Counted from the first letter of the stretch, positions 15,301 through 30,500 are shown. The stretch: DNA of 64,000 nt from Saxidomus purpurata (GCA_022818135.1 JAFMSR010000007.1:4915224-4979223); one strand, 5' to 3'. Translations and numbers: made by a program. Notes: a model not told the origin generated them from the letters alone.

Positions 15301-18300
15301 TTTATGCCATTGATATTTGCCATCTTGGTTAAAGATCTATACGAGATTGGTTCAAATGGCTCATGTTCTACATAACCATGTGATAATCAAAAGAGAAACA
15401 TGTTACAATGTTTAAACCTAACATTGATTTGAATGCCCAAATCGTTTTCAGTGATCAACATGTCTATAAACAAAATTCCGACTTTAAGTTATTTACATTC
15501 AAGATGCATGGAAACATCTGATTTGTTTTTGTCTTGTGTTGTCAAAATCTAATTTCTTGCAATCAATCCTTATATAAATGCCTAAAAATGAAATGAAAAT
15601 ATATTTTTATCAAAATAGCCATGTCTAAAGACTATGTGAAAAATGTACATGCGAATATAAATGCCTTAACATAAGCATATTTCCCTCAAACAGGTTCCTT
15701 TCGTTAATTATTTAGAACAACGACATGCGAATATCGCTGCTTTAATATAAGCATATTTCTTATAACAGAATTCGCTAACTCCTTCGAATAACGACAAATT
15801 CGAAACTGCAAATTCAACTATATTGTTGCTGTTTCATAACAAATGAATTCGTAGTGTTCAAAATAACATCAAACTGAAACGTCGAAATACTTCTTATAAC
15901 GTTTGCTGCGTCATACTTTTAAGACACATAAATTGCTGTCGGAGATTTTGCTTAAAGGTTTTCTGTGTCGCTCTTCATACCGGTTTTAAGAGTCAGGTCG
16001 AAAAGACTTTTGTTTTCTTGTGTTACTCTTTTAAAGATACTTTTGTTTTCTTGTGTAACTCTCGTAAAAGTTTTGATGCTCAGGACAAAAAGTGTTTTCG
16101 TGTGTCGCTCCTTATACCCAGTTTTAATGTCAAGACAAAAATACTTGTTTTCTGTTAGACTCTTCATATCCAATTTTAATATCATGACAGAAATATTTAT
16201 TTTTTTGTGTGGCTCTTTATTTCAAAGCATCAGAACGAAATCGTTTTCTTGTGTCGCTCCTCGTGGCAATTTTTAATTGTCAGCAGACTTTTAATGGACA
16301 TAGTTAATATTGTGACAATAGGTCAAAGGTCACTCTGATGGAGAACGCTGAACACAAACAAAACGTATGTGAAGAAATCCTTAATTTAAAAGTATACTAC
16401 ATGTATACAAGACAGGTCAATTGTGGAACATTTTCAATACATTATGATTACATTCTCTATCAAATTTATAGTTACAGCTTATATGGGTAATCATATGTGT
16501 TTGAATGTATTACATTTACATTAGCATGTTGCATTGTTTATCATACACTGTCGTCATATATGTCATATAATGTTATATGTACCACTTTGGTCTATGACTT
16601 TCTGGTTTTGTTTGAAATAAAACTTAAACTTAAACTGTATTAAAAAGCAAAACAATCTAATTATCTGCAATTATATTTTGCTAGAACTAGAGCCTTATTG
16701 GAAAAATGTCACAGAAGTTTTTGAAAATGAGATAATAGATCTCCGCAATGGCGCCATTGAAGCTATTGACACCGCTGGACAACGCTGGGTACAGGAGCAA
16801 TTAGAAAATGACCAAGTATTAACCGCAACGAAAGGAGCCAAATCTACAGTTAGTTGCAGAACGTTTTATGATACACATTTAATAGTCAGATAGTACATGT
16901 ACAAATGAATTAAGTATTCATAATTTGTAAAATATCATAACATCACATTTTCAGTGTTCGTTGTAGCCAAAATTGTTTTTATATTAAGAGATGCCATAAG
17001 CATAGATTGCGGAAGTAGTATTACCGAACAAGCCAATACCTTATTTCAAATTAAAACCTACTATTTTGAACTTCATATTTAAATTTTCTACACTATCGTC
17101 TAATAACATTAAAACGATACCAATGAATTAAGATGTGAGCATCTGTTTTGCTTTGTAAGTGTCATTAACCAAACGTAATATGCAGTTACATGGGTAAGAA
17201 ACGTGACCATGAAACATTTAATAGGATATGTATTAGAAGGTGTAATGTATTTTGTCACGTTTGTCTTTATGATCCTTTTGGCAGTGCCGTGTAAAATCAC
17301 ACCCACTCTATACTTTCGAAATAGTGACATATAACTTCCGCCACCTTTAGGTCATATGTTTTTATGAATTTAGTTTCCCTTTTGTATAAAGACCACCAAT
17401 TTCTATGTCAAAACTTAATATTGTCTTTCTAAAATATAATAACAATCGTATAATGATTGAAGAATAAGCAGCAACAGCTTAATGCTTTTGTAGAGTCATT
17501 TTATGATGTAGACTGTATGTTTACAAATTTTATTAGTATACAATATTAATTAACATTACTTGTTTTGATATATTTGTTTGAAGGAAATGTAGTTAATTCG
17601 TTGGTTTCTATCAATATGAATACATTGCTTTATAAAGGGCCAGCTAAGAGCAAATGTTCTCCAAGAACTAAGGTCGGTTATGATGGTAATTTCAAATCCA
17701 ATAGTTTTGTTAGAAGACTTCGGCGGGGGTTATATGAAGAACTTCATCACGCTATTCAACACCTTTGACAACATCAAGGACGCATACAATACCCTTCGTA
17801 ATGGGTAAGATAATTTCATATGTATATTTTTTAAGTATAATATTGAAAGTGAATTTACTTTCACAGAAATGTTTGTTTTTCTTCTATTCACAAGTAACCA
17901 AACAGTAAATATACTAGAAAAGTTCATAAACTCTAGTATTTGAATAGCTATGTTGTCCATCAAATAAGAATATAAATCCGATCATTGCTCTAGCGTTACG
18001 AACAAAACAATTCAAAAGGATATGATGATATTAAAACAATGCGGCTACTTTTACAACAGATACTAAACTGAGTAATTACAGACAAGAAAAGTAGCCGGCA
18101 CTGTGTCCATATTTTTCTCTTTTTATCAAACATAAGGAAACGCGTGTCCAAAATTTAACGATTTTAACTTCATGTAACGCCAACAGATATATAGTGTGTT
18201 AACCATATGCACGTAGCCTATGCTCAAAATGACAAAGATTTTCCCTGTTGAACATTTTTATTTGAATGACGCTATTGGCGTTTTTCATTTCTATCTGAGT

Positions 18301-21300
18301 CCAATTTTTGTCATGAGTTTTTTGAAACTTTTACAAGAATTCCACTTTTAAATTGGATTTTTGATTTTTTAAAATTTTTTCTTTAATTCAAAACAGGATA
18401 ACATTCTTAAAATACATATTTTGCCACTGTGTGCGATTTCTAAACCGATTGAGTGCTAGGTACGTATTCAATATGCTCAAGACTGTTTTCGACTAAAAAT
18501 TGTACAGATCAAATATATAAGAACCAGTAATGACGTTTGAACAATTCATAATTTGAAATCCAAGGTTTTCTTTAACGGTACATAGAGCACTCTTAACTTG
18601 GAATGTTCTGAACTTTTAAACATTCTTTTATTTTACAACTTAACATTCATTTTATGAAGTATTATGGCCTTGTCCAAGTATTTCGATAAAAAGATATGTG
18701 CTTTAAGTGTCTTGATGTCTTAAGTTAGGGTACCTTAAACATTAAACCTTTCGAAAATGTTTTATTGAATTAAATAAGGTAAGATCTTCATGCGTTGAAT
18801 ATATGTTCATTGTCTTTTGTCCAATAAGGAGAGATAGCCTAAAAAAGTTCGTTTTTAAAAAGCAAACCTTTCCATGCAGCTACCGTTGACTTGAATCTGG
18901 AGAACTGAGTCAGGTATTGAATTGCATTTTCTGAACAAGAGTTCCTTATCAAGAATTTGGATAGAACGAATGAGCATTTAAACGGTGGTACGGAAGAAGA
19001 GTAATAGATAGTTGGTCTGATACAAGACTGATAAAAAGCTGCATTTTTATATCTCCTTCTCGGCGGAGTGGACGTTTCTCAAAATGAACTAGATACTTTA
19101 CCATGTTGGTGATCTTATTTATACATGCTGTCCAGGACAGATCTGGTTTTATCTCGATCTAAAGATAGGTTACTTTGTTTTGTTAACAGTCGGAGTGGTT
19201 TCTTGTTAAAAGGTATACATAGTATGTGTGAACTTCCTGGCATGGTCAGAAATATGCATAATAGGACACATAGAGGTAATGACATCGTTTAATGTACTTC
19301 CGTTCTGGTAAGCTGTTTAGGTCCGCATGAAACTAGCCTGCCTCTGTTTCACAATATGATGACCCTTTGGATCACACAATCATCTGCGGTCGACAGCTGA
19401 ACTTCACGGCAGCGGCGGGTCAAAAAAAAAAAACAGGCCCTGACGGACACCTAATTCATTGTTACTTTGTGCGAAACGCTACGCCAAAAAAGCTTGCTGG
19501 TTTTTACGGTCTGAACAGCCATTGTCCAGGAAAGCACCAATCTAGTTTAGAATATTGTCTTTAATGCCGTGTGGTGAGAGTGTGTACAAAGTCTACCTTG
19601 GTGACCAGCATCAGAAGCTTTTGATATATCTGACTAATTTGTATGTGTAGTAGGCTAGATGTAATTCTCTGTTAGGCATCTTTCAACTTTCTTTCTTGAA
19701 TACATCTTCGCATTCTCTAAGAAGTTTTGCATCATTGCTTTGTGTCCCGCAGCCTTATTTGGATAATGGTTTTTTAGTAGTTTCAAAACACCATTCTCTG
19801 TAACACAAAAAGGAGACGTGGTGAGAAACTGTTAGTTCTCTTCGTTTAGCACTGAGGAGCCAATTTCGTATTATTAGTACATCCATTTTCTACAGTTTTA
19901 AAATTCATTCCAAATTGATAGAAATTCATATTATAGGTGTATGTTTAGAGGAAAGTACACATTTTGTCATCTATACAAGTTGTTACAATTTTGATAAAGT
20001 TTATGTTATACATATATATATCATATGTGTGCATTCCAATTTAATCACTTAGAAAAATTATTATTGGAAACAAACTAAATATAATGTATCTCGAGCAAAG
20101 TTCTTTCAAAATTTAAACGAAATGTTTTATTGTGTATACTATTTTTACAATTTGTTTTGTACAAAAACGTTGTGATCGTTTTTACTCATTTCAAAAATAG
20201 ATACGAAGTTGCAAAGTCAATAGTCAACAAAATATTTGGACAAACATGTCATAAAGATTTTCCTAAACTGAGACGCGTCACGGGTGGAGGCTGCAGTGGT
20301 AATGGATTTTACCCATCCTCATTAGGAAACGGAAATAAGGAGTACATAATGAAAGGTGTTGATCTACAGATAGAAGAAGGACATACGGTAATATAAGAGT
20401 AGAAACAAGTCATCTAATTTACCGTAATATGTTTATATATAATATTTACTCGAAACAAGTTATATCCTATAGAAAATTGAACTTCTGATTGTTCATATAT
20501 ATCGTTACAAGTTACTTTATTCCCGTACCTATTCTTACCTCATTAGATAAGTACCATGACTTACAGTATAAAGCAATATATTTTACCCATGATTGCAAGA
20601 ATTACAAGAATGCCAACATGGCTCTATATCGCTAACTTGAACGATTCCTTTGATTTGACCGCGTGACCTAGTTTCTTACCTCAGGTTTTCCAGATAAGAA
20701 CTTGACCTAGAAGTCATCAACACAAACATTTTACCAATTTCATGAAGTTTGGATATTGAATGGCATCTAGAGTGTTATCAATGTTTTCCTTTGATTTGAC
20801 ATGTAGACCTAGTTTTAGACACCAGGTAACCCAAATTTAAATCTGACATAGAAATCATCAGGACAAACACCAGACAACTTAGATTCGATCTTGACACAAA
20901 TCTCCTTGAGGAAAACTTTCTGCGCTTTACATATAGATTAGGTAGAAAATGTCGCTTCTAGAGTGTTTACAGGGATCTTCTACAATTTAACCTCGTGAAC
21001 TAGTTTTTTTTATCTTTGATGACCTAGTTTCATAATTGTCCTAAATTTCATACAGATGAACATTTTGATTAAGTTTCATGTAGATCAGGTAGAATACGTC
21101 TAGTGTGCTTAAAATGTTTTTCTACAATATGACCAAGTGACCTAGTTTGGGACCCGTGGTGACCTTGTTTAAATTTGACCTAGATTTTATATAGAAAAAC
21201 AGTCTGATCTAGTTTAATGTAAATCGAGTTAAACATGTGTGTATAAGTTGGCTTAGTGACCAAGTGTTTGGCCCTAGATGACCCAGTATCAAACACGACT

Positions 21301-21535
21301 GAGATTTCATCAATATAAATATTGTCGTAAAGTTTCATTAAATCTTATAATTTATTTGTTCTTTATTGCGGTCGCTAGAATACTTACAGGACGTTGTTTA
21401 CAGGCGAACGAACAGACAGACACCGGACAATCGTTGTTAACGCTTTCTCACACCCCTTTTCCTGAAGAACGGTGGTGGGCAAAATTTTTTTTTTTTATTT
21501 AAAAAAAAAAAAAAAATAAAAAAAAAAAAAAAAAA

Positions 21536-21575
<40 letters not shown>

Positions 21576-24500
21576 TGTCTTCTGTAAATATTTCAGTATA
21601 TAGGCAAACAGACATTTGTATATTTAACGAATTTCCTTATATTAAGTAGCATGTTATTATTACATAACTCATTTAATGGAATATTTGACTATAGTTATTT
21701 AATAACGACGTCAAAAATGGTATAGCCGAATCTCTGGGCAATTTACGGCCAAAAAAGTTTGTGCTTCTTGCTTATAGGCGAACAATTATGTTTGCTTGTA
21801 TAGTTTATTAACAACATCACATAACAAGCAGTGTTTATATGCATCTGTATGGCAGGTTGTCTCCCCTTTTGGGGAAGTATCTACTTGTCTAAAGATGATG
21901 ATGAAATAGTCATTGAGTCCGGAGAGCTTCCATCAGGGTCTAAATTGTTTATTAAAAATATAGAACCAAAAGAAGGGATCAAAAGACCGGAAGACCCAAC
22001 CTACGATGAGCAAGTGGTAATTATCAATGCCTTGGCACATTCCTCTTAAATTCTCTTGAAATACATAATGTATATGTTACTGCGTTACTGCTGATTGATT
22101 TTGAGACGGTTTTAGATTGAAAAATTGAATGTAATATACTCGTACTTACTGGTATTTTTTCAAGTAAGTAATATTATCTGTTCCGATGATTCTTGGAATC
22201 GTTCTTTTTTTCAACAATGAAAATAGGTATCTTCATGCCAAGATATAGACACAGGTATATGTCCAGTCTGTGTGCCCATATAAAAAAACAAGAAAACAAA
22301 AAAACAATTAGAACCACTAGATCTAGTTATAATTCTTAGATTCTTAAAATAGAAAAACAAAATTGGCGTGTTCGCTTCAAATGTAAGTTCTTCAAAACTG
22401 TAAGTGACAATAAAATGTTTCTAGTTCAACGCATTATTGTGCTAGAATCGAAATAATAAATACCTCCCCTTATTTGAAGTCAAACACGCCAATTTTGTTT
22501 TTTCTACTTTCGTTTTCAACAAAATGGCCACTTGTGGACGATGTTTTATCAGTGTCTACAAAATTGGCGTGTTTGACTTCAAATGTAAGTTCTTCAAAGC
22601 TGTAGACTAAGCAGACTAAGATTGTTTACAAAATGCTAAATGTCCGATGTGAAAACGGCAGCGAGAAAGCGTGCATTGGTACTGCACTGGGTATTTTGGT
22701 TGTTCCACAGCGTGTGCTAGTAAACCCCCATAGCGTTACGGGCACCATAGAGACCTTTTCAATATATCAATATACATATAGAAAAAAAATCAATTTATTT
22801 TTTCGTTTCAGAATTATAATTAGTGATTCTTATTGGTTTTGTTTTGTTTGTTTTGTTTTTTATGGACACCAAGACTGGACATACACCTGTGGATATAGAT
22901 TATCATTCTTCGATAATAGTCATGAGAACATAACAAAACGTGTTCCAATAGGGTGACAGAAATACTCTAGAAGACAGATATAATTTACAAAAGACTTTTA
23001 AAATTCAAAATAGCATGGTGATCCTCAAAGTATTGGTATAAATTGCAAACAATTCTTAAGACGTTCTCACCAGTGATTACATGACTTCAATCCATGTGTA
23101 AATCATTGTCAAAAACTAATTGAAACAAAGTTCAATGATACATTTTTTAATATATTGATCCAGCAAACCTTTATCCAGAAGTCAACATTTATTCTCGATT
23201 CTAATTGTAAACGGGCGTTTGCTTACAAAGCAACAGTTGATTTAAATCCGTTGTTATATGTCATTGGTATTGAGTATTTAAGCTAGATGCTTTGACGATT
23301 TCCATTACAAATGCAATAAAATGCAAGTGAAGTCGTCTAATTTTAATCCCACAGTTTTTCGACAACATTTCATCTATATGCCGTAGTTACAACATTTTAC
23401 TGGTGTTTTCTTTTATTAGGTTGGAGCTGGTGATGCGATCGGCACTGCGAAAAAGTCCAACTGCAATGGTTTTAACCACATACATCTTGCGATAACAAGA
23501 AAAGAAGGCGCCGTAGATCCTAGCGCTTATATAGCCGCTCGACCTTTTAAAAAACCGGTGTGGGAACCGATATGTGATGACTATAAACTAGTGTTCCTGG
23601 TACTATTTACGATTTCTTACATTATAATATTATACTGTTTATATAAAATCTGAAGTGGAACAATTAGTAGACGGCTTCATTTTTACTCAAGCGTATCAAT
23701 AAAAAGCAATGATTTCAGTTGGCACAACGAAATTCCTATGAGAACGTGAAAAGGTCAAAACTGGTTTGGTTTAAAAAATGTGTTTCAAATTCATGCATTA
23801 AACTGTCTGTGTTTGTATTACAGTGTGCAGGAATATAAAGATATTGATAAACCTAACAAAGTAACAACTTAAATGAATGCGTTTTGAATATAAAAGAAAT
23901 ATATAACGTCTTAGTACAAACTCTGCAATGCAAATTGATCTTAATTTACAAATCAAATAGAAAATGTAATATAAAGCATTTGATCAGTGTAATTTACAAG
24001 GCTTAATATGGAACGTTTAGACAGACTAGTCAGTGAATCCATAGAGTGTCTATGTATAGGCAAAAGGAAATAACAGCCAGTAATATGGTATTAGGCAACA
24101 AAAAGGGTAATTAAGGGAAACAAATCGAGGCTAAGTGGGAGCTAAACATTCTTTATCACATGGCACCAAAAAATTAAGACTGAAAATAAACAACGCTACC
24201 AATAAAAATAATTCAAAGTAAATGTCATTCTTATCATTTAATTGAAAAACTTGTTAAAATAGACATACCGTTGAAATAACTTTTGAAATCAGATATGAAT
24301 AAGAAGAGTTATAAGGAATCTAAGATTTATTAAATAAGCAAATGTATGCAAAAAATACACACTATTTGATATGTCCGTTTTTCTAGACTAGGTTACCGAC
24401 CATATATTTTTGAAGCTGCTGTTTTAAACCTTGATACCTCACTTAGAGTACAGTGGTTGAAACCGGTATAGGGAATTTAGAGGAACCTCAACGTCAAAGG

Positions 24501-27500
24501 AAATGTACTCAACTCATGCAATAATTTGTCATAGATCCAGACAATCGGTATTTCTTAACTTTCTTTCTGAAGCTCATTTTTATGGAACATCGTCCTTGTT
24601 CTTATTAATGTTACATCAAAACACCTACTGCAGATGTAAGGAGACATTTATATATGCTCCACTGTTGGATAAAGTGAATCTAACATGTTAATGAGTTCCT
24701 TATCCACAACTCAATGGACATGGTAGATTTATTTTCTCACCGTTTAAATCGCATTTTCACACAAGTAAGAAGGAATAAGTGCAAATACAGGATGGGGATG
24801 AAAAAATGAAAATCAGCATTTTCTCGAATTGTTCTTCAAAACTGCAATAGATGGATAGAAAATGATCTAACTAAGAAAATGAATACCAACAACCCTATGT
24901 TTATTTAAAAAATAACAATTTTACAGTCATTTTTCGATTTTTATGTCTGCTTACAATTAACGTAAAAATAGTCCGGCAGCGATGTGAGATAAATTTATCT
25001 CACATGGGTAAATGCGCGGAAATATGTATCTCATAGGTGAGAAATACAATTTCGCTTTTGCTAATGTTTACGGCGTGTTTTTGGTTTAGGACCAAGTAAT
25101 AAAGGAAGGTGTTATAGTTGGTCCTCGAGGAAGGAATGATGAGGACACAACAGAAGAAGTACCTGCTGGTGAAGAAGAAGCGCCTAGTGATATGGATGAA
25201 AGTGCAAGACCTTTAGTGGATTCGACGGGTAAGGTTTATCAAATACATTGATTCTTACCTCTGCACTTAGATATAAACGAAGTGAACTTATATCACGCAT
25301 GGTCCCTCCTTGGTTTACTCGGTCCAATCGTCTGTCCGCATGTCGGATTTCTGTTCTATAACAAAGCCGGGCGCATAAAGCTATGCAGTGATTTTGTTTT
25401 CCATGCTTGTGATCTGGTTAATGAAGTATTCACTTCTAAAACCTTTGTGGACTGACCTATTTGTTGACTTCAATTTAAATTGTTCACAATAAAACAAGAA
25501 AAGAATCAGAATTTACGAGTTTACAAATATAGGTCATAAAGAACAGATATGCATGACATGTTGTTGTTTCTTCATATAATACCTTTTGAGTAGAAGAAAC
25601 TGAAGTTTCATTATGAGTGCTTGTAGGAAATGCCATATTTTAGTCAATTAAGACAATTAAATTACAAATGTATTAAAACTATTACTTCAGAACTAAGACA
25701 AACATCTTAAACAGTTCTTTTATGTTGGTGAAATATTTTTTCGCACATTTTGGAGTATATTGAAGTCACAAAAATACAAAGCTACACATATATATATATA
25801 TATATATATCTGTGTGTATATGTTGTGTATTGTAATAGGCAAGATCTATTCAGAGCTGAATGACCAGCAGCGAAGAAAGAAGCGTGGTATATTCAATGAA
25901 ATAGGTAAGTCTTTCATATTTGAAAGTAGATTAAGATCGCACGATTGAATATATATCGTAAGTTTCTCCTATTATGAAATTATAATACACATGTAGTAAG
26001 TAATGTTATACTTTTTTCAATCAAGTTTAAAATTACGCTTTAACGTAAAAGTCATTTTTTTCTACGAAATGGAAGGCTAATGGGATTTATTTGATTCGAA
26101 TATACTTCATCCATATAGTATCAACAAGTTCTTTCAAGAAATCATACAAATTAGTTCACGATTACATTCTCGTAAACAATACAGTGTGTATTTTGTCAAC
26201 ATGGCGTGAAATTTTCAGAAGGAGTGAGAGGTAACATTCCACCTACCAATTTAGGTCCAGGTCACCATTTGAATAAAATATTTCAGCCTTGATGGCTGTG
26301 TCCCTCTTTATCCGTCATATACTAGATACACTAGATTCATCAAATTATCAGATAATTTTCTAATTATACTTTGAAACTATTTATAGTTATTTCTAGTAGA
26401 AGAAAGGTTTTCCGTTGGACTGCGATAGTCTTTATCCTTCGGCAATCTGAAGATAACTCAAGCAATACTTACGAAACTTAAGAAAAAAGACGAAGGTCTA
26501 GATAGTTATACTTAATACGTAAAAACATACTTCATTTTTTCTTATTTTAGGAGCATCTGTGAAAGATCTTATTGCCGATGTAAAAGCCTTTTTGAAGCGT
26601 CTTTCTATACGAAGAATTAAAATGGGGGACATTATACAGTTTCTTGACGAATTTGGTTTTAATGACACAAAAGCAAAAATGGCTACGCTAATGAAAACTG
26701 TGAGGGTTAGTACTTTTGAATTTTAAACAGTTATATAATGTCTGTAATTAAAAACGGTTGTATAAGTGGTATGATGTTCAGATATAATACGACATACAGT
26801 GTTAATTCACTAAAAAGGTAGTCTTAGTACTCTTAAAATAAGATCGGTATCCAAACGACTTAAGTCCTCAAAGGTCTCAGTGATAATGGACTTTACTCCA
26901 AGAACATGGCACTCCAGAGTCGTTAGCACCTTGTTATTTTAGCTGAATTCTATACTAATCTGAAAAGTGTGTATTTTTAGGATTTAATAGATAATAAACC
27001 ATGTCTCCCACCAGCTAGAATGAGTGATGAAGATTTGAAAATGGAGTTGTTCAGCAGAGGAAAAGATTCAGAGGGTAGTAGGGAAGAAATGATAAGAACC
27101 CTTATTTTACTGGACAATAGTGAGTAAATATTTCTATGCATGCAATAACTGAAATGATTAAGATATGATACATAGATATTTACATATATATCTAATTTTG
27201 GGTCTACTTATTATATGGTGTGTTGATCTGTCGGTGTTTTCTTTGTAAGTGAAACGGTTATAATCCAGTTTGATATATTCGATACAGTATGTAATAATAT
27301 TGTTTTTCCAAGATATGAAACAGCTTTTGTAAATTTATGATCCTATAAGTAGGATAGTATCGTTCCTTATAGGTGTACATGATAAGGTTTCTTACAATCT
27401 TCCGGCAAGAAAATCTGGCGTATGAACATAATACACACGCTAAACCAAAACGTTGTTGCGAGGCTCATGTTACGACAGTGCATTTAATATTTATTGTTAC

Positions 27501-30500
27501 ATTTTATTTACATTTTTTTTCTGATAAACAAATATATTCCTTTTAACATTTTTCAGGTTGTCCATGGATAACACTGAACTTACCAGATGACGGACCTATG
27601 TATTGTACATTGGATGATAAGTGTCTTGGAATAGAATGCTGCCTCACAATTGAAGCATTCGGATTGTTACGAAAAACATTCCGAGCTTTTGTTCGTGTCG
27701 ATCTAGATATTGTCAGACCATTGCTTACATTAGGATTTCATGACTGGTCAAAAGTTGTAGAGTTAGGACCTGGGGGTAGGTTTTAAAGTAAATCTGTTTT
27801 ATTCATGGATTTACTAGGGGCGTTTTATTTTATGAAATAGTAATATACCCTTGTAGATTCACCGACACAGTAGTTAGCAGCGCATACAGTCTGATCATTT
27901 AAAAACGAAATTCCTAAACGGTCACTTCAATAATTTGTTCTTTCAAAAACAATAAATACAATTTCATGACTTTATTGAAAGCACAAAAAAGTGGAATTCA
28001 TTACTAATCGACAAACACAATTTCATTTTAGATAAATAAAGAGTTGATATATTCTGCTTGTATAAACAAGGCGTACCGATAATTCAAAAGTCACAAAGGT
28101 ATATTAGTCTAAAAATGTTATATGTCAATAACGTGTGTGCCCTCCACTGGCAGCAATCACAGCTTCACAACGACTCCTCATTGAAACAATATATCTGTGA
28201 AGATGCGGCTGATGGATATTTGTCCAAACTCGGTAGACGTCACGCTCCAATTCCCGTAGATTCAGCTGCTGAGGACGAGCCCGTATCTTTCGCTTCAATA
28301 AGTCCCAGACATGCTCGATTGGGTTAAGGTCTGGACTTTTAGGAGGAAAAGGGATGACTCGTACGTTATTGACCTGTAACATAGCTAATGTTGCTCTGGT
28401 GACGTGGCATGGTGCGTTGTTTTGGAGTAGTTGCATGCCACGGTTTGCAGCAATATGCGGTATAAGCACAGGTTTTATGATTTCCGTCTAATATCGTCGC
28501 GCATTCATGTTGCCTTGTATGGACACAATTGGTGTTTTGGTGTTCATCGAAATACCCGCCCATATCATAATGGATCTTCCCCCGAACTGATCCACCTCAA
28601 GAACACAATTGGCGCTGTTTCTCTCTCTCACCACGTCGGCGATAAATGTGCATGCGGCCGTCGGCACAACGCAAGGTTATCCTTGTCTCGTCGACGAAAA
28701 GAACATTTGCCCAATCGCACTGGTGAACCGTAAATGTCGCCTAGCCTAAGCTAAGCGAACTTCGCGGTGTCTTCTTATTAAGATAGGACCTTTCTGGGGT
28801 CGACGGCATCGAAGTCCGACTTCACGTAACCGGTTTCGTACGGTTTGAGCTGATACGTGACGTACATGTGCCCCCTGGTATTCCTAGATGTTGTTGCAGC
28901 AGGTAGAAATCGATCACGGAGATGTGATATGATCGTGTTTCTGTCCTGCTGTGGTGTTGTGACACTCTGTTTGAATCGTCGGCGTCGATCAGCCACACTT
29001 CCGGTTTGGTTGACTTTCGCCCAAAGAGCTTGTATGGTGGATAGCCGCCGATTGAAGGTTCTTGCCACCTGAAATAAGTTGAAAACAGAAATAACCGCCA
29101 ATATATAAGCTACAAACAAATTATGTCAATATTCTTATGAAATTTCAAAAAATGAAACATACCTGTCGTAAATGAGTTCCGGCTTGTATCATTCCGACGG
29201 CTCGGGCGCGTTATTCTTCAGTCATTCTCACCATGTTTTGTGTTTTTCAAAAAGGATTTTCACTATATATGACAAAAGTGTACACGAACATGTGCAAATA
29301 GGTGTTCATACTCCGCACGTGCAAAACATGCTATATAGTCAACTTGCCTAATACAATGGCTTTCATCGCGAGCCGGCTAAAAAAATCTATAATTCGCTAC
29401 ATTACCCGTTCAAATATAGGTATGTGAAATTTTGTGTGACTCATGCATTATTAGAAAAATTATAATACTATACAAAGTGACCGTTTAGGAATTTTGTTGA
29501 GTGTATGTCAAACTATGTATTTAAAAAAACAACGCCTCAAAACTATTTCATTTCCATGCCAATATTTCAGATATAGAAGACACAGTACGTCTTGGATTGA
29601 ACATCAAGTTTCTTGAAGATAATGATTTGATAATCAGGTACGATTTATATTAATAATAAAGGTTTAAATTATATTTTGAAAATATACAACGGTTACATCA
29701 ATATTACTTTTGAACCAATTAAGAAGAGACTTGTGTTAGAGAAAGATCATTTTTAACTGTTTTATTAAATGAAATATATTTTCTGCCTCTGCTCAGCGTA
29801 TATTGTTCATATATACAAATAATGAAATATCAAACTTGTACATATTGTCGTTAATAAAAGGTTATTATTTGGTTTATTTGTTACAGGTTTCAGATGTAGT
29901 ATGATAGATATTTATACAATACGGTATTGGCATCTGTTTCATATATGAAAAAACGATTTTTTGGTGTGAATAGAGACGATACCTCACGCTATTTATATTG
30001 AATCGTTATGTATAACATGTGTTTGAGAATGTCCGTGCTTTACTTCATATCTATGATGCAACTGAAGTTTTACATTCGACACTGTTAAATCTCTTACATG
30101 AAAGATTTGAAGACAAGTTAAAGTTACAGAAAATGATAGAACAGTAAAATATCATCTTATAAATTCACTTAAAACGACTTGATCTCGATATGATTTACCG
30201 ATTTGGTCATATTCACGATGATAATACTCTATTAACAGTATCATAATGATATTTTTAAAGCGATAAAGTACATTATAAGTTATGCCTGAATTAAACAAAA
30301 GAAGGAGTAAAATAGGTTGGCTTTTAGGAAAATAGTTCGACTTGCATGATACACTGGTGAAGTTTATTTCAAGCAAATTAAAAGAATACAAAAAGATTTT
30401 CTTTTTGCGTGATAGTTATGTCAATAAATATATCACGGTTTGCATGTCAGATGATTCATAATTAATCACAAAGGCCTAAAGCGTTAATTACTACGTTTCT

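Noticed and set aside
15952..16276. Overlapping open frames on both strands suggesting a small gene
   Set aside because: They come from a ~58-bp tandem repeat lacking stops; no homology or splice phase supports coding.
17565..17768. Open frame covering exon 12 in another phase
   Set aside because: The alternative frame (LRANVLQELRS ... GGGYMKNF) joins both neighbours in phase and ends at a good donor; this one does not.
21278..21502. Open frame at the end of the 20.6-kb array
   Set aside because: Lies in a known type of intron repeat and runs into the long A tract; no coding signal.
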